A stretch of 64,000 nt of DNA from contig NW_003101682.1 of assembly GCF_000003855.2 (NCBI RefSeq), positions 3,312,386 to 3,376,385 of the forward strand. Reading direction: 5' to 3'. Source of the DNA: Blastomyces gilchristii SLH14081. Lineage: Eukaryota; Ascomycota; Eurotiomycetes; Onygenales; Ajellomycetaceae. This document shows, one piece after another, positions 47,218 through 60,370 of this stretch. A program made the position numbers and the translations under genes. The notes beneath the pieces were generated by a model, which was not told the origin of the DNA, did no database searches, and worked only from the letters and a program-made list of their open reading frames with translations. Positions within the stretch are counted from its first letter, which is position 1. Every line of letters begins with the position of its first letter.

Positions 47218-48800
47218 GACTGTACAATGATCAGCATTTTCTCATTCTCATTCTTCACTAGCAATAAGAAGCTTTTCATACTCTTTAAGCTATGTGCTGT
47301 TTTTCTCAATGTCATTGATCTAGAAGTTCACAGAACTTTGAAGAAGTTCACAGATATTTGCATGAGATTTCATTGACTCAGAAGTTTACAGAACTTTGAA
47401 GATTATAATGACTTGAATAGCTGATATCTTTATTCATTTGTGAGCTATGATTATTATCTCAACTCAGGTGTCACTTCTTAATACTTGTTTTACTGTCAGA
47501 GATGAAGAGTATGACAATTATAAAATTTAATAATGCTTTTTTAATTGATTCTACATCATCTGTGAATTCTATATTTCTTTCCTTATTTAATACAGTTACA
47601 CTTGAACTGCTTTCAGACTGCAGTCTTGAGCGTGTGAACTGCTAGAGCAAGATGCTATTTGAAGCTTATTAAGCTTAGAAGAAAATCTTTGACAGTTGTT
47701 AAGTCAGTTATATAAGCTATATTCACTTTTTGAAGTGAAGTTCATATCTTTAAGATATCAAGATTCAAGTGAGAAAACAATCTCATCATTCTGCAGTATC
47801 TGAGTTCACATTATAATTATCTTCAAAAGATGGTTCTGAGTTAGAAAGAAGCTGAGCTTTGATAATCATCATAGACTCAGAAATATTTAAGTCATAGTCA
47901 TTGAGAACTTTATCAGTTGTGTAAGCAAGATTGATTTTTGACTCTTCAACTGCTTTGTAACATTCAATCAGATATATAACAGCAAATTTGATCATTAACA
48001 CAGTTTACAGCTTATTAAGCTTAAAAGAAAATCTTTGATGATCACATAGCAGAATTGAAAGAATAGTATCTCATTAATCATTTAAAATAAAGAAAAAAAG
48101 AAAAAGGAAAAGAAAGAAGATATTAAGAGAAAAAAAAAATAAAAACAAAAATAAAAGTAAAAGTAAAAGTAAAAACAGTAACAGTGACAGTAACAGAATA
48201 TAAAACTACTTCTCAATAATTCTCTCATCAATCTTACAGTCAACAGAATCTGCCAGGCATAAAGAAAAACTCATTAATAACTTCTCATCAAAAAAATGAC
48301 TTGTATTATACAAGTTCACATTGCGATTCACACTGATAACAATCTGAGAACCTTCTTCAACAGATGATTTCAGTGTATAACTATAATAGAATCTGATCAA
48401 TCAGTTATTTATTATCAGTATACTCTGTAACTTCTTCTTAATATAGCAATAATTATTATCATCTTCTTGCTTATAACACATCATCTTCTGTGATCTTCTA
48501 ATATAATATTTCATAATGTAATAAGACTCTCTGAGAATCTATAATAATATCTGTTAACATCTAATTATTATTATTATTATTCTTCAATTATAGATGTATG
48601 CAGTCAGAGACTATAACATCTACCTGAGAACCTTTAGATCTCAGGGTTTTTCCTATATCTATAGAGTCAACTATTATACATTTATCAATTTCAGATATGC
48701 AAAATCAGAAAATTCCAGCTTAGAATACAAAAACTGTTTACAAATTGCAGTATTTCAACACCTTCTGATACTTTGAAACCATTTGAAAATATCATGACAA
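47218..48800. other. Unclassified region with short frames and direct repeats
   Basis: It holds a partial duplicate of 46919-46980 at 47320-47400 (AGAAGTTCACAGAACTT type) and a 33-bp direct repeat at about 47660-47690 and 48010-48040 (AGCTTATTAAGCTTA, then GAAAATCTTTGA). Two minus-strand frames look protein-like but match nothing I know: 48001-47786 (71 codons, acidic end) and 48400-48206 (64 codons, with V-N-R-N-V-N-L-Y-N-T). They could be exons of one decayed minus-strand gene. A plus-strand frame at 48594-48776 is preceded by a TTATAG acceptor-like site. Confidence 0.35.
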
Positions 48801-48942
48801 AGGAAAAGAGAACATAGTCTTAAAGATAGACACATTAAATAGATAGATAGAAAAGAACAGAAAGAAACAAGTACAGTAAAGAGAGACTATAACAAAATAA
48901 AATTATTAAAAGATAGTATATAGCTGTTTTAACAGATTATAT

Positions 48943-51900
48943 CTAATCAATTTCCACCTCTTCATATTCAGATACTTCTGAATGCAGTCATTTTATTATA
49001 GCTGCTTGAGCTTCTGATAGAAAGTCTATTAAGTATTTAATTCCTGTCTCAGTTGAGAATAAGAACCTCATATTTAATTGATTTAAATCATACTTCTTCT
49101 TTAATCTGACTCTGAGACTATTGTATAATGCATAATATATTACAATATAGTCAGAATTTTCATTTGCATTGCAGAATGAGCACTCTGATGAATTAAATCT
49201 ATCATCAAATCTTTGTATATAGGATTTGAAATAATTATGTCCTAGTTTTAGCTGAATTATAGATGAGAATATTTTCTTTTTACATTTAATTGAACAAGAT
49301 TTTCACTTTGATTTTATCTCAAATCTTGAATAATGTATGCTCTTCTTTTATTTCTGTCCACTTTTATTTCATTTATTTAAACAAGATTCTTTTATCTTTC
49401 TCTTTATGAAAGATCAGAACACTGTTTTTTGAATAGATCTGCTTAATTCTGAAGCTTTTTTTACAGCTGAATCAGCCAATTCATTGTCATGAATATTCAT
49501 ATGAGCAGGAACTCAATGCAGATGAATTATCAGTTTTGATATTCTTCTTTTTTGAATTTTCAAAATAGAGTTTAAAATCAGTTCAAGATTAATTTGATTA
49601 TTATGAATCTGACTATTTCTAAGTCTTTTTAAAGCAGCTTGACTATCAGAGAATATTCATGTCTCTTTTGAACTATTTCCTCTTTTATGAGATTTTATTT
49701 CAATGAGTTTGAAAGCTTTCACTATTGTAAATAGTTCAGCATCAAAGACTTCAGATTCACAGCCTAAATTTCAGAAATCTGAGATAAAATTGATATTATC
49801 TTCAGTATAAGCAATGTCTGTGTTTAATCTATTCAAATTCTCATTTTTTAAATCATCTGAGTAAATCAGAATAGAGTCTTTTATATTGATTGTAGAGATC
49901 TTCTTCAAATACTGTTCATATTCTCTCTCTTTAGACAGTTCACTTATTTATAAGTCTATAAGAGATTTCAGCTTTTCTCTTCAGAGAGATATCTTCTCAT
50001 GATCAATTTTCTCAACATTTAATAAAGAAAATTGATTCTTAATAAGTCAACATAGTCTATACAGTTGAGAGAGCATTTTCTTTAAAGCATTATTCTCATT
50101 TTAATCAAGAAATCTATTTCAATCCAGTTCATTTCCTGAGTTAACTGATGAAAATGAAGAAGAGACTCTTTCTCTGATTATATAATTTGAGCTCATCTTC
50201 ATGACTCTCAGAGCATAGTTTATACAGGCCTTTTTAAATTGAATAGTAGAAGATGGAATTGAAGCTTCAATTTTCATTGCTTTAATAGAAGATGATTTGA
50301 ATGCTCTCAGAATTCTTCTCAAAGCTCTGTTTTATAGACTTTGAAACAGTTCAGTAAAGTTATCTTAATTATTCTATCAAACTTGAACTTCATAATCAGC
50401 TACTGAGATAATACAGACTATGTATAATTGTCTCATAGTCTGAAAGAATAGACCTCTCTCAGTATTTGATAGTCTGATTATACTATTCAGTAGTCTCTCT
50501 GCATCGATGATTCTTTGTTGAATATAATATTTAAAATTCAACTTGAAGTTTAATCATACTTCTAGTCATTTAACATTCAAACTGGGTTTAATATCTTTAT
50601 TCAAAGAAGTTAGACTTAGTTCTTTCTCATTAAATCTGAGAAAAAAGTGAATTAAATCAGTTTTATTCATATTAAATTGAATTAGACTGATATCAGCTCT
50701 AATGAAGATTTTCTTTACTGCTTTCTCAATCACTTCTAAATTCTCTTTAATTATCTTTAAACTGTAGAGTAGATTAATATCATCTACATAGCTTGAAGAT
50801 CTCACTATTTTCATCTCTCTAATCTTGAATAGATATGCAGTGTATATTGCAAATAAAACAGATAAGATTGAAGATTCTTATGATACTTCTATTTTTATCT
50901 CAGTTTTATCTTGTTTTCTTTTATCAAAGAATAGTTGTATAATTCTTTTAGATATAAAACAATTAACTGATTTTATTAGAGAAAGTGACAGTTTTAACAT
51001 CTTCAAAGTTTCAATCATCTTAGACTTTGAAACATGATTAAATGCATCTTTTATATCAATAAAAACTGCAGTTGAGACCAGGTCCTTCATGCCTTTGCTA
51101 CTTAAATATTATGAATAACTGAAAGAACAGTGTCAATTGCAGAACATTGTTTTCTATCTCTCATTTATTCATTAAATAGAAGAGAATCACTAATAGAGCT
51201 TATAAAAGATAATCTAGTAGCTATTATCTTTTCTAGAATTTTTCTTAAACAGTTCAACAGAGATATTACTCTATATAACTTAGAAATTAAAGCTTTTCTA
51301 TTAGGTTTTACAAGAATTACTTCAGTAGCTTCTCTTCAGCATTCAGAATGATAATCATTTTTTAAGAGATTGAAAAAGAGCTCAAAATATTCATTCTTCA
51401 AGTAGAAATATATATTTTGAATAATCAAGTGATTAATTGAATCAGGCTCTGCAGCAGTTTTAATTGAACTTGAGAATGTTACTGACTCTAGTTCATCACA
51501 TATAAACTCAGATCATTCTCAGTTATTTTTATCAATATATTCATGAAATGACATATTCTTCTCTTCTAAATATGATGAGTTTTGAAAGAGAATTCTCATA
51601 AAAGCTTGACATTTTTTCTCAAAAGAGTTTGCTGTATACAATTCATTCTGAAATTCATATTCTAAGATTGAAAGCTTTGCTACACTTCTTATTTTAGTAT
51701 AGTTAAAGACTTTAAAAACTTCTTTTTCTTATACTTCTTTAAGAAATTTGTTTCAGTAATCTGTTTTGACTCTTTTAGTATCTGAAAAATATTCATTTTG
51801 AATAGCTTTGAACTCTTTATCAGATATTAAGTTATTCTTTCAATCTCTCTTAGCAGTGACTAATTACTTTCTTTTAGAAGTGATATTCTCATTTCATCAA

Positions 51901-52889
51901 GATTTGAAATACTCAGAAGACTTTTTCTTTGAAATATTTTCTTCAATACTTATTAGAAGAATAGATGTAATCAGCTTTACTCTATTCTCAAGCATTTCAT
52001 TTGAGATATCTTGACTTTGATTTCAAGAGAGCTTACTCTATCTTTCAGATTTCAGCTGTTTTACTCTTTCTTTAACTACTTTTCAATCAGCTTTTTCAAA
52101 GTTATACTGATCAGAGAGAAGAGAATTTTCACTTCTTTCTTTTTCACTCAGTTCAATATTAAATTGAATGATCTCATGATCTGATTCTGAGGTTTCATTT
52201 GAATCAATAAATCAGTTTATAAGTCTTTTTTCAATTAGATTTTGTGATATGAAAATTAGATCTATAATAGATTTCTGTTTCATATCTTTTCTAAAGAATG
52301 TTTATTGATCAGACTTGTTAACTAAATCTATTAAATGCTTAAAAGTTCATTTAAATAGTGTATCTACTCTTACTGCTCTTGTGCACTCTGAGTTTTATCA
52401 GAGATAATGTGTATTGAAGTCTTCTATAATTATAGAGTTTTTTAAGAGAGTTATATTCAAAAATTCTCTGTTAATTGTTCAGATATTGCTATTTTCTTTC
52501 AATGACTTTTCATTATAGATATTTATAAGTTGAATAGTATCAAACTCATTCTCTTTATCTATAATATTACTCACTAGAATATCAGAGTCAGATATGATAT
52601 CAAATCTCAAATTAAATTGATATCTTGATCTTTTTCTCTCATAGATCACTACTCTTGATTTTATCTCAGATTTTTCAGGAAGAAAGTAGTAATAGCTTGA
52701 ATGAGAAATGATGTACTTTTACTCAGTATCAAAGTGTAATTCTTGAAGAAGTACAAAGTTAACTTTTTCTTCAAATACAATCTGAAGCCAAGAATAACTG
52801 CAATTTGAGTTTCTATTCACATTATTTTGAATAAATGTGATTTTTGAAGAGTTTTTAAACTTTTTTTGTTGTTTTTATTGTATATTCAT
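48943..52889 (-). pseudogene. LINE ORF2: endonuclease, reverse transcriptase, RNase H
   Basis: About 1,315 codons, ATG at 52889, TAG at 48945-48943, the usual size for Tad1 ORF2. The endonuclease starts with I-Q-N-N-V-N-R-N and V-L-L-Q-E (about 52840-52740) and has D-F-N-T-H-Y near 52415. RT shows A-V-F-I-D-I-K-D-A-F-N-H-V (about 51070-51030) and an intact Y-V-D-D at 50790-50779. RNase H shows I-F-S-D-S-Q-A-A-L (about 49660) and V-P-A-H-M-N-I-H-D-N-E-L-A-D (about 49520-49480). A C-x2-C zinc site follows near 49180. Stops are mostly TGA at Trp positions, for example before V-P-A-H, so it is a pseudogene, though one of the least damaged here. Confidence 0.87.
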
Positions 52890-52918
52890 ACTAAAAGAGA
52901 GTAGAGATAGAGTAGAAT

Positions 52919-53053
52919 CTAATCACTATCATCAGATAGTAGATTATAACTATTTTGAAAAGTAGGAATCTCAACTGCTTGCATTATATCTAGTTTATCA
53001 CCAGAGTCATTTCTCAATTCTCTAATCTTAACAGAAGTTTGAGAATTCAAATT
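52919..53053 (-). pseudogene. LINE ORF1, C-terminal end
   Basis: 45 codons ending N-L-L-S-D-D-S-D and a stop at 52919, 30 bp before the ORF2 start. It is the tail of ORF1, cut off from the rest by Gypsy D. The open frame runs on into the Gypsy LTR by chance. Confidence 0.65.
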
Positions 53054-53371
53054 TGTGGCGGGCTGCGCCCGATCAATCATATAGACTATTCTGTTACACT
53101 TCACAGATTCCTACCGCTCCGATTCTCGGTCGCTGACTCTCAGCTGAAAACCTATGAAATTCCTATTCATTCACCCCGAAGCTCCACCGTGTATGAAAAC
53201 CCCTATTCTTCCGCCCCGAAGTTCCACCACATATGCCACTATGTATGTGTATAAATATTCACTCTGATTGCTGATTCTCACACTTTCTCTTTCTTTCCTT
53301 CTCTAACATTTTTCTCTTTGTTATATAAAACATATATATTATACTGATCTATTCGGTGTAGGTCTCTTATA
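53054..53371 (+). repeat. 5' LTR of Gypsy copy D
   Basis: 318 bp, begins TGTGGCGGGCTGCGCCC and ends CTCTTATA. It keeps many CC and CG steps (CACCCCGAAGCTCCACCG), unlike its partner. Confidence 0.92.
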
Positions 53372-53639
53372 CTAGAAAAATGTTCATCATCTTCTCATTA
53401 GAAATGATTATTCATCACGAGATATCGGAACATGTAATGATGTGGAAGAAAGAGAAACAGTTACACAGACACTGAGTTCTCAGATAGAAGCTTGCTTATC
53501 AGTTACTCTGACCCTGCAATAAGATCTTATAAGAGAATATCAGTGAAAGACCTGAGAGTTCTGACACTCAGACTTATGAGATATTCATACAATTACACTT
53601 TTTCAGATCTTACAGATATCACACATTCAATGAATGACA

Positions 53640-56600
53640 TGTCTAATGACAATATGAGAGAACTCTCAAATGTGAGTATAGAAGTGATATCACGGTGACT
53701 CTGAGTAATATTGAAATTATAACAGCAACAGATAGCAGACATGCATGCAACTCAACAACTTCAATACAAAGAGATTCAACAATTAACTCAACAAAGAACT
53801 TATGTGATTTCAACATCTATAGAATTGAATACAAAAGTGCTGAAAGAATACTTAAATACTCTTATATATTTTAATACTTCTGATCTCACTCTCCACTCAT
53901 CATGAAGAATTAAAATACTTGTGAAACTGAGTGTAGATAAAGATACCATCAGTTCATTAATTAATCAAGATTGATATATTAAAGAATGATTGAAGAATTG
54001 TATGAAATAGAAGTTTTATTCATAAATAAAAGCATGTGAATCAGTATTACAAACATCTGATAATATTATCAAATATCTTGATATTCTGTTCTAAGACACT
54101 GTCATGCAATAGAAAGTGTTAGATTGATTACAGAGTATCTGACAGAGAAACACTTCTCTTACAACATTTATTCCTAACTTTAATATCAAGATTCTATAAG
54201 CAGGTGATCAATCTTGAAAGAATCAAATAAAGATTAGTATGCTTAAGAAGACATTAACTTTCAAACTCTTACAGACTCTTATAAGTGTAGATAAAGATCA
54301 GACTTATAAAGGTTTTTGTACACAGCTCTGAATATTGAATGACTGTCTTATCAAGCTTAAGAGTATATAGAATAGTGATAGAAGATATTACATTCACACA
54401 TCTGTACTGAGGAATAATAACAATGATACAGATGCTATGAACTGAGTAGACTTAAATATCTATATATAAGCAAGAGTCTCTGCTGTCTGAACAGACTTCT
54501 GAGTCTCTGAAATCACTGCTGAAGAAGTTACTGATTAACATCAATAAGAAGTGTGTATTAACTGTAACTGATCAGAGCACCTTGTCTTCAACTGTTGATC
54601 AGTCTATGTATATTCTTATTCAAAGAATGAATCAGCATCTGTCTGCATCAATCACATTACATTAGAGAAAGATTCAGAAGATAACTATGAGAATGCTCTG
54701 ATGAAACAGGGAAAACTTAGCTTCTGTTCAAATTCACAAGCAGGAGCTTGAAGAGGTCAGATAATAATAATTTGAAGAGAAAATAATAATGAATGTGATT
54801 CTTGTATCTACTGTGATAGATAACATGTATAATATGAAAGTCATAATAGACAGTGATCTATGTCATTATACAATGATTAAATCTTCAATCATAAGATGTT
54901 ATAATCTTCAGTATATTCCCTTATCAAGACCCTGACTTCTCACAGAATTTGATGATTCAAAAGACATTCACACTCATTATATGATGAAACTAAACATAGA
55001 TGTTGAAGAACATCAATATAAAGATGTCTATGTATATGAAGTTGAGAATCTTGACTATGATCTCATGTTAGAACTTATCTGACTATCTGAACAAGGCATC
55101 TTATTGAATGCTTAAAACAGAAGCTTAATATTTCCTAACAATGATAGAATTTATAAAGATAATATTCATAAGACTATGAATCTTACACAGATCTCTGTCA
55201 ACACTTATGAAATACTCTGAAAAAGAAGTCATTATCAAAATCACTGACAGAGTCACTGACAAAGTCACTGATAGCAAAATCATATATTAATCTATTCAGT
55301 CAGTCTGATCAATATTAAGAAAGTTCTAGAACAGTTATTCTGTACTACAATAACAGATTCTCATACAAAACTCTCTCAATAATATCATGAATACATAGAT
55401 ATTTTCTAATAAGATAATATTATGAATATATCTTATTTACAAGGCTCAGGAGTGAATCATAGTATCAAGTTAGAAAAGAAGAATGATAAGAACTCTGAGT
55501 CACTGTGAGACTCTCTTTATAATATGTCTTGAGATGAACTTCTTCTTCTTTAGAAGACACTCAATAATCTGTTGAATAAGAGATTTATACATATTAGTAA
55601 CTCTTTCACTGCAGCTTCTATTCTCTTTGTAAAGAAGTCAGATAAAGACTCTGATTCTGTGTAAACTATTGAGATCTGAACAGATTGATAAAGAAAGATT
55701 GTTATTTCTTATCTCTCATCAATAAAACCCTAGTATATATCAGATAAGCTCAATGATTTATAAAGCTAGATATTATCACTGCATTTCATAAGATTTATAT
55801 CACTGAAGGAGATGAATGACTTACAGCATTCTGAACATGTTATAATCTCTTTGAATGCATAGTCACACTCTTTGAACTGACTAATACTCTCAGTATATTT
55901 TAGAAGTATATCAACTGAGTACTCTGAGATTTTCTTGATAAGTTTGTATCTATATATCTAGATAACATTCTCATCTTCACTAATGAATTCAGAAAAGAAT
56001 ATCAAGAATATATGTGAAAGATATTATAATAATTACAAGAGACAGAACTATCAATAGATATTGATAAGTATGATTTCAAAGTCAAGAGTATAAAATATCT
56101 AGGCTTTATCATAGAAGTTGATAAGAGAATTCAAATGAATTCTGAGAAAGTCTCTGCTATTCTTGAGTGAGAGACTCTATATACTGTGAAAGATGTATGA
56201 AGCTTCATTGAATTCACTAACTTCTATCAGTGATTTATATGAAACTTCTTAGATATGATAAGATTACTTACAGAACTTACTAAGAAAGACTCAGTATTTC
56301 AATAATCAGCAGACACTGAAGCTGCATTTATATGAATGAAGAAGATATTCATTAATATCTCTCTGCTGATAATATTTGATTCTGATCATGAAATAGTTAT
56401 TGAAGCTGATTTCTCTGACTATGTCACAGAAGAAGCTATATTATAATATAATAATAAAGATATCTTATAATCATGTAAATTCATGTCTAGAAAACTGAGT
56501 TCTGCTGAATGCAACTATGAGATCTATGATAAGAAACTTCTCACAATTGTATACTGTCTAGAAGAATGAGACTTCAAACTCTGAAGTATCTCTGAATTTG

Positions 56601-58400
56601 AGATAATCACAGATCATAAGAATCTCAAGTACTTCACAACTATCTGTAAACTCACTGAATGACAGATATGATAATCTGAGTTCTTAAGCTGCTTTCATTT
56701 TACAATATACTACTGTTCTGACAGTCAGAACTCAATGACAGATGCTCTCTTATGATGAGAGTAAGATATATCATCTGATATAACAGATACTTACTGAATG
56801 AACTGAGAGTATTAGCTCTTAAATCTGAAGATACTAGTTAATCAAAATGAAACAGCTTATGATACTATATGTGCTTCTCTGATTAGAACTGTCACTGATA
56901 TCTTAACTTCTCTCAAATCTATATTAGATGAACTATGACATACAGCAGCTCAAACTAATGAACTTCTTCAAGCACTTACTGAAGCAGTATGATAAGAAGC
57001 ACTCTGATTTCTCTCAGAACTATGTATAAGAATCAACATCTCAGAATATTCAATTAATAATAATAACACTCTATGATTCTGTGAATGATGCTGAGTCTCT
57101 CACTCTGAACTCTTATACATCTGAATAATGCAAGAGATGTATCACTCTTATATAATCAGTCATTCAGATTGTGAATAACTGTATTGAATAATCTCTTAAG
57201 AGTTCTACTAATCTAAGATATTAAACAGCATCAGATATTTTATCTGAAACTGTAATCATTATTTCTTCATTATCTTGTGAAAGAACTGTAGAAAAGATCT
57301 GCTGAAATTACTCAATATTTCTGATAGAATCTGATGAGATGTGATAATTAACTTCACTATTAATCTCTCTGAGAGTAAGAATTGTAGAAATATTCTGATT
57401 ATTGTGAATTAATTAAGCAAGAGTGTAATATTAAAATCTTATAATAAGATAAATACTGAACAAGTTACTGAAGCTTTTCTATCAAGTCTGTTGTATTGAA
57501 TACATGAATTACTGAGATCTATAGTATCAGATCAGAGCTATCAATTCATGAGTACTCTCTGAACAAGAATCTGTCAAGTTCTCAAGATTATACACTGTTT
57601 ATTAACTATCTATCACTCTGAGACTGATAATGCATCAGAATAGATAATTCAGACTGTAAAGAATTATCTTTATAAGTTCTGTAATTACTTATAAGATAAG
57701 TAATATAATCTTCTTCTACATACTGAAGTTACTATCAATGACTGAGATGTTATTTCAACAGATATAAGCTCATTCTTTCTCATATATAAATATTATATGA
57801 AAGTACTGAATCTTCTAAAGATTATATATTTTACACTGAATCTCTGCAGTCTGATTCAGATCACTGATAATATAGTAATAAAACTCTGAGATATTTATGA
57901 TTGAGCAAAAGTCTTTATGATAAGTATTAAACAGAATTAAGAAGATTGAATCAATGTTCACTGAGATCTCACTGAGTAATATAAGATAGAAGATCTAATA
58001 TAATTGAATCTTAAGAATATATGAATCACACACTCATCTCACACACTGAATTATTATCATATAAAGTATAATGTGATAGAAGTTCTAGACAGTCATAACT
58101 ACTGTCTTGCTATATTATTAGAGATTTATAATATCTTTCATATGAGCTTGCTCTGCTGTGCTGTTACTGATCTGTTCTCTTCTTAGCTAACTTCTGACTG
58201 ACAGTTATCAGAAATCATAGAAGAAGATAATGAACTTGAATGAGAGATTGAAGATATTCTTGATAAGAGATTCTACATCTGTGACTGATAATATCTTGTG
58301 TCATGAGTTGACTATGATTATCTGACCTGAACTCTGAGTTCTGTGTTATCTGAGATCACAGCTCTTGATCAATGAGAGCTATGTACAATTAAGAAAGAGA
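53640..58400 (+). pseudogene. Gypsy copy D gag-pol remnant
   Basis: Plus strand. Gag (about 53640-54760) contains a CCHC knuckle near 54550 (C-I-N-C, two residues, then S-E-H-L-V-F-N-C). Protease (about 54780-55085) has I-I-D-S-D for D-S-G. RT (about 55600-56060) has I-L-F-V-K-K and a Y-L-D-N polymerase box at 55955-55966. RNase H (about 56390-56760) has I-E-A-D-F-S-D and [12 protein letters not shown]. Integrase (about 57200-57760) shows N-I-L-I-I-V-N-*-L-S-K and Y-H-S-E-T-D-N-A-S-E. A charged C-terminal tail follows to the 3' LTR. Stops are mostly TGA where Trp is expected, with some TAG and TAA. Domain order is that of Ty3/Gypsy. Confidence 0.9.
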
Positions 58401-58411
58401 GAAGAGACTAA

Positions 58412-58729
58412 TGTAACAAGCTGTGTCTGATCAATTATATAGACTATTTCATTACACTTCACAGATTTCTATCACTCTGATTCTCAGTTACTGACTCTCA
58501 GCTGAAAATCTACAGAATTTCTATTCTTTCACTCTGAAGCTTCATTATGTATGAAAATCTCTATTCTTTCACTTCAAAGTTCCACTATGTACACCATCAT
58601 GTACACATATAAATATTCACTTTGATCACTAATTTCTACACTTTCTCTTTCTTTCCTTCTCTATCATTTTTCTCTTTGTTATATAAGATCTATATATTAT
58701 ACTGATCTATTCAGCGTAGGCCTCTTACA
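58412..58729 (+). repeat. 3' LTR of Gypsy copy D
   Basis: 318 bp, begins TGTAACAAGCTGTGTCTG where the 5' copy has TGTGGCGGGCTGCGCCCG. Differences run overwhelmingly one way, with T or A in this LTR. Confidence 0.92.
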
Positions 58730-58734
58730 AAATT

Positions 58735-60130
58735 CTATTTACACTTAGCTAGAGAATTGAAGTTTGAAGATCTAGATAGTTGAGAATTTCTTCTCTTTAA
58801 GCTTGCAGTTGTAGATTTACTAGCTCGACTTTTCTCTTCAGTTTTAGATTCACTTTAAGCTTTATCTTTTCTTCAGTTCTTCTGAGTTCTTGAAGTAAAT
58901 ACACATGCTTTTGAGCTAGATGCATGTTTTTCTTTGCAATTAAAGCACTTAAGCAGAGTATATTAACATATTTCATCTCTTTTTAAGCATGTTTCACATT
59001 TATGCTCACTAGTTTTGTGATCTCTAGCACAGAATGCGCATTTTAAGTCTCTGAAACAAGAGATTGCAAAGTGTTCATATCTTTGACAGTTTGAACACTG
59101 TGTTTGAGCTTTGAGATACATTCTTGAGTCTTTATATTTATGAACTCTCATTTTCAAATCTGCTACTCTTACTTCAGAGATTCTTGATTCTTCAAGTGTC
59201 TTTATATATATTAGAACAGAGGCATTTCTTCTACTCTATCTAAACTCAATTGAATTAAGTTATACAGACTCTTTTGTTAGTTGAATAGAATTGTATTCTT
59301 CTAATTCATTTTTGAGAAGTAGCATTTCTTTCTGACAGTCAAAGATTTCAACTGAAATATTATGAAGAATGAATTTATCTCACTTTTCATCTCTCTCAGA
59401 TAGAATTATTATATTTAACAGAGATTTTACTGCTGATCTTCAGAGATTCTCATTCTGAATAAGGAATTCTGCACTAAATTCAGACATTGTAATCAGAATA
59501 ATAGAGTTTTTAAAAAAGAATGACTCAATTGAAGCTATAATGGATTTTTGAACTTTAATATTAGTTATTAACTGAGAAAAGAACTGCTGATTGATTTCAT
59601 TTCTAATTCTGAAAATGAGATTTGAGTTTAGCTTATTTCTCTGTAAGATATTCTAATTTGAGACTTTGAGAATAAGTCTTCTATTTCTGGAGATTTAAAG
59701 ATTTTTCTCTTTTTGCATTTTTTTTCTCACTCTTCTATTAATAGAAGTATGAGCAGTATTCTTCTCAGTTTTCTCAAAATTTTGAGCACATTTTGAGATA
59801 GCAGATTTAGAGATAGCAGATTCAGCTGCTTGAGCATATATTTTCTTCTGATTTAAAGAAGAAGAAGAAGAAGAAGTTGAAAAGAAAGAAGAGCAAACTG
59901 AAGAGTCAGTGATTATATTAGAAATTTTCAAAGTTTTTAGAACTGTGTTTAAAATTCCAAGTTTGAACTTGATCACTTTCTGTGGTTGTCTAGTCTGAGT
60001 ATGAAAAATTAATAGGACTTCTTCATTCATCTCACTCAGACACTGCTTTTCAAGAATCTTGCTTGCTTTTTCAAGTTTCTGTATTTCAAGAACTTATTAT
60101 TTCTCTATTTCTTCTTTCTTTCTTCTCTTC
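58735..60130 (-). pseudogene. LINE ORF1 (gag-like, CCHC zinc knuckles)
   Basis: Minus-strand nucleic-acid-binding protein of a Tad1-type LINE. From right to left: a Lys/Glu-rich helical N-terminus (about 60130-60030), an open frame 60030-59695 with a Ser-rich run and Y-A-Q-A-A, a poorly preserved middle, and Cys-rich knuckles in the frame 59157-58963: C-S-N-C-Q-R-Y-E-H-F-A-I-S-C, then C-A-F-C-A-R-D-H, then C-E-T-C, and C-F-N-C-K-E-K-H beyond. The exact start codon is unclear because of upstream stops. The last 45 codons are at 53053-52919, beyond Gypsy D. The protein would coat the element RNA (family knowledge). Confidence 0.8.
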
Positions 60131-60370
60131 AGAATTTTAATCTCAGGAATAGTATGAATATTGTATAAAATTCAGAGAAAAATATCTTACTTTTTTAAGA
60201 GAAGTAAAAAACTATTTCTAAGATCTTTTTTTTTTGTAATAACTGCTGTAGAAGAATGAGATAGAAACTGCTAAGATATATACTATTATATACTCTCTAT
60301 CAAGACTTTCTCTCTTCAGAGTCTTGATATTATAGAGAATATAAGTCTATTTCTATATAACAATATAAAT

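Larger units (their letters stand above)
53054..58729 (+). mobile_element. Gypsy LTR retrotransposon copy D, complete
   Basis: 5,676 bp in plus orientation with 318-bp LTRs at 53054-53371 and 58412-58729 and a perfect duplication AAATT (53049-53053 and 58730-58734). A purine tract (AAGAAAGAGAGAAGAG) precedes the 3' LTR. It is inserted in LINE ORF1. It is the only member of the A-D family in plus orientation in this window, so it gives the clearest reading of domain order. Confidence 0.93.
48800..60370 (-). mobile_element. Tad1-type LINE, split by Gypsy D
   Basis: Non-LTR retrotransposon reading right to left: ORF1 with CCHC knuckles (about 60130-58735 plus 53053-52919), then ORF2 (52889-48943) with apurinic endonuclease, reverse transcriptase and RNase H. 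Gypsy copy D lies in the last part of ORF1. Outer limits are approximate; no target duplication was found. Mutation is clearly lighter than in the Gypsy copies: frames of 60-110 codons persist and the RT box is intact. An inverted repeat (TCAAGACT / AGTCTTGA, arms extended by CTCTAT / ATAGAG) lies at 60295-60337 in the probable 5' UTR. Confidence 0.85.
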
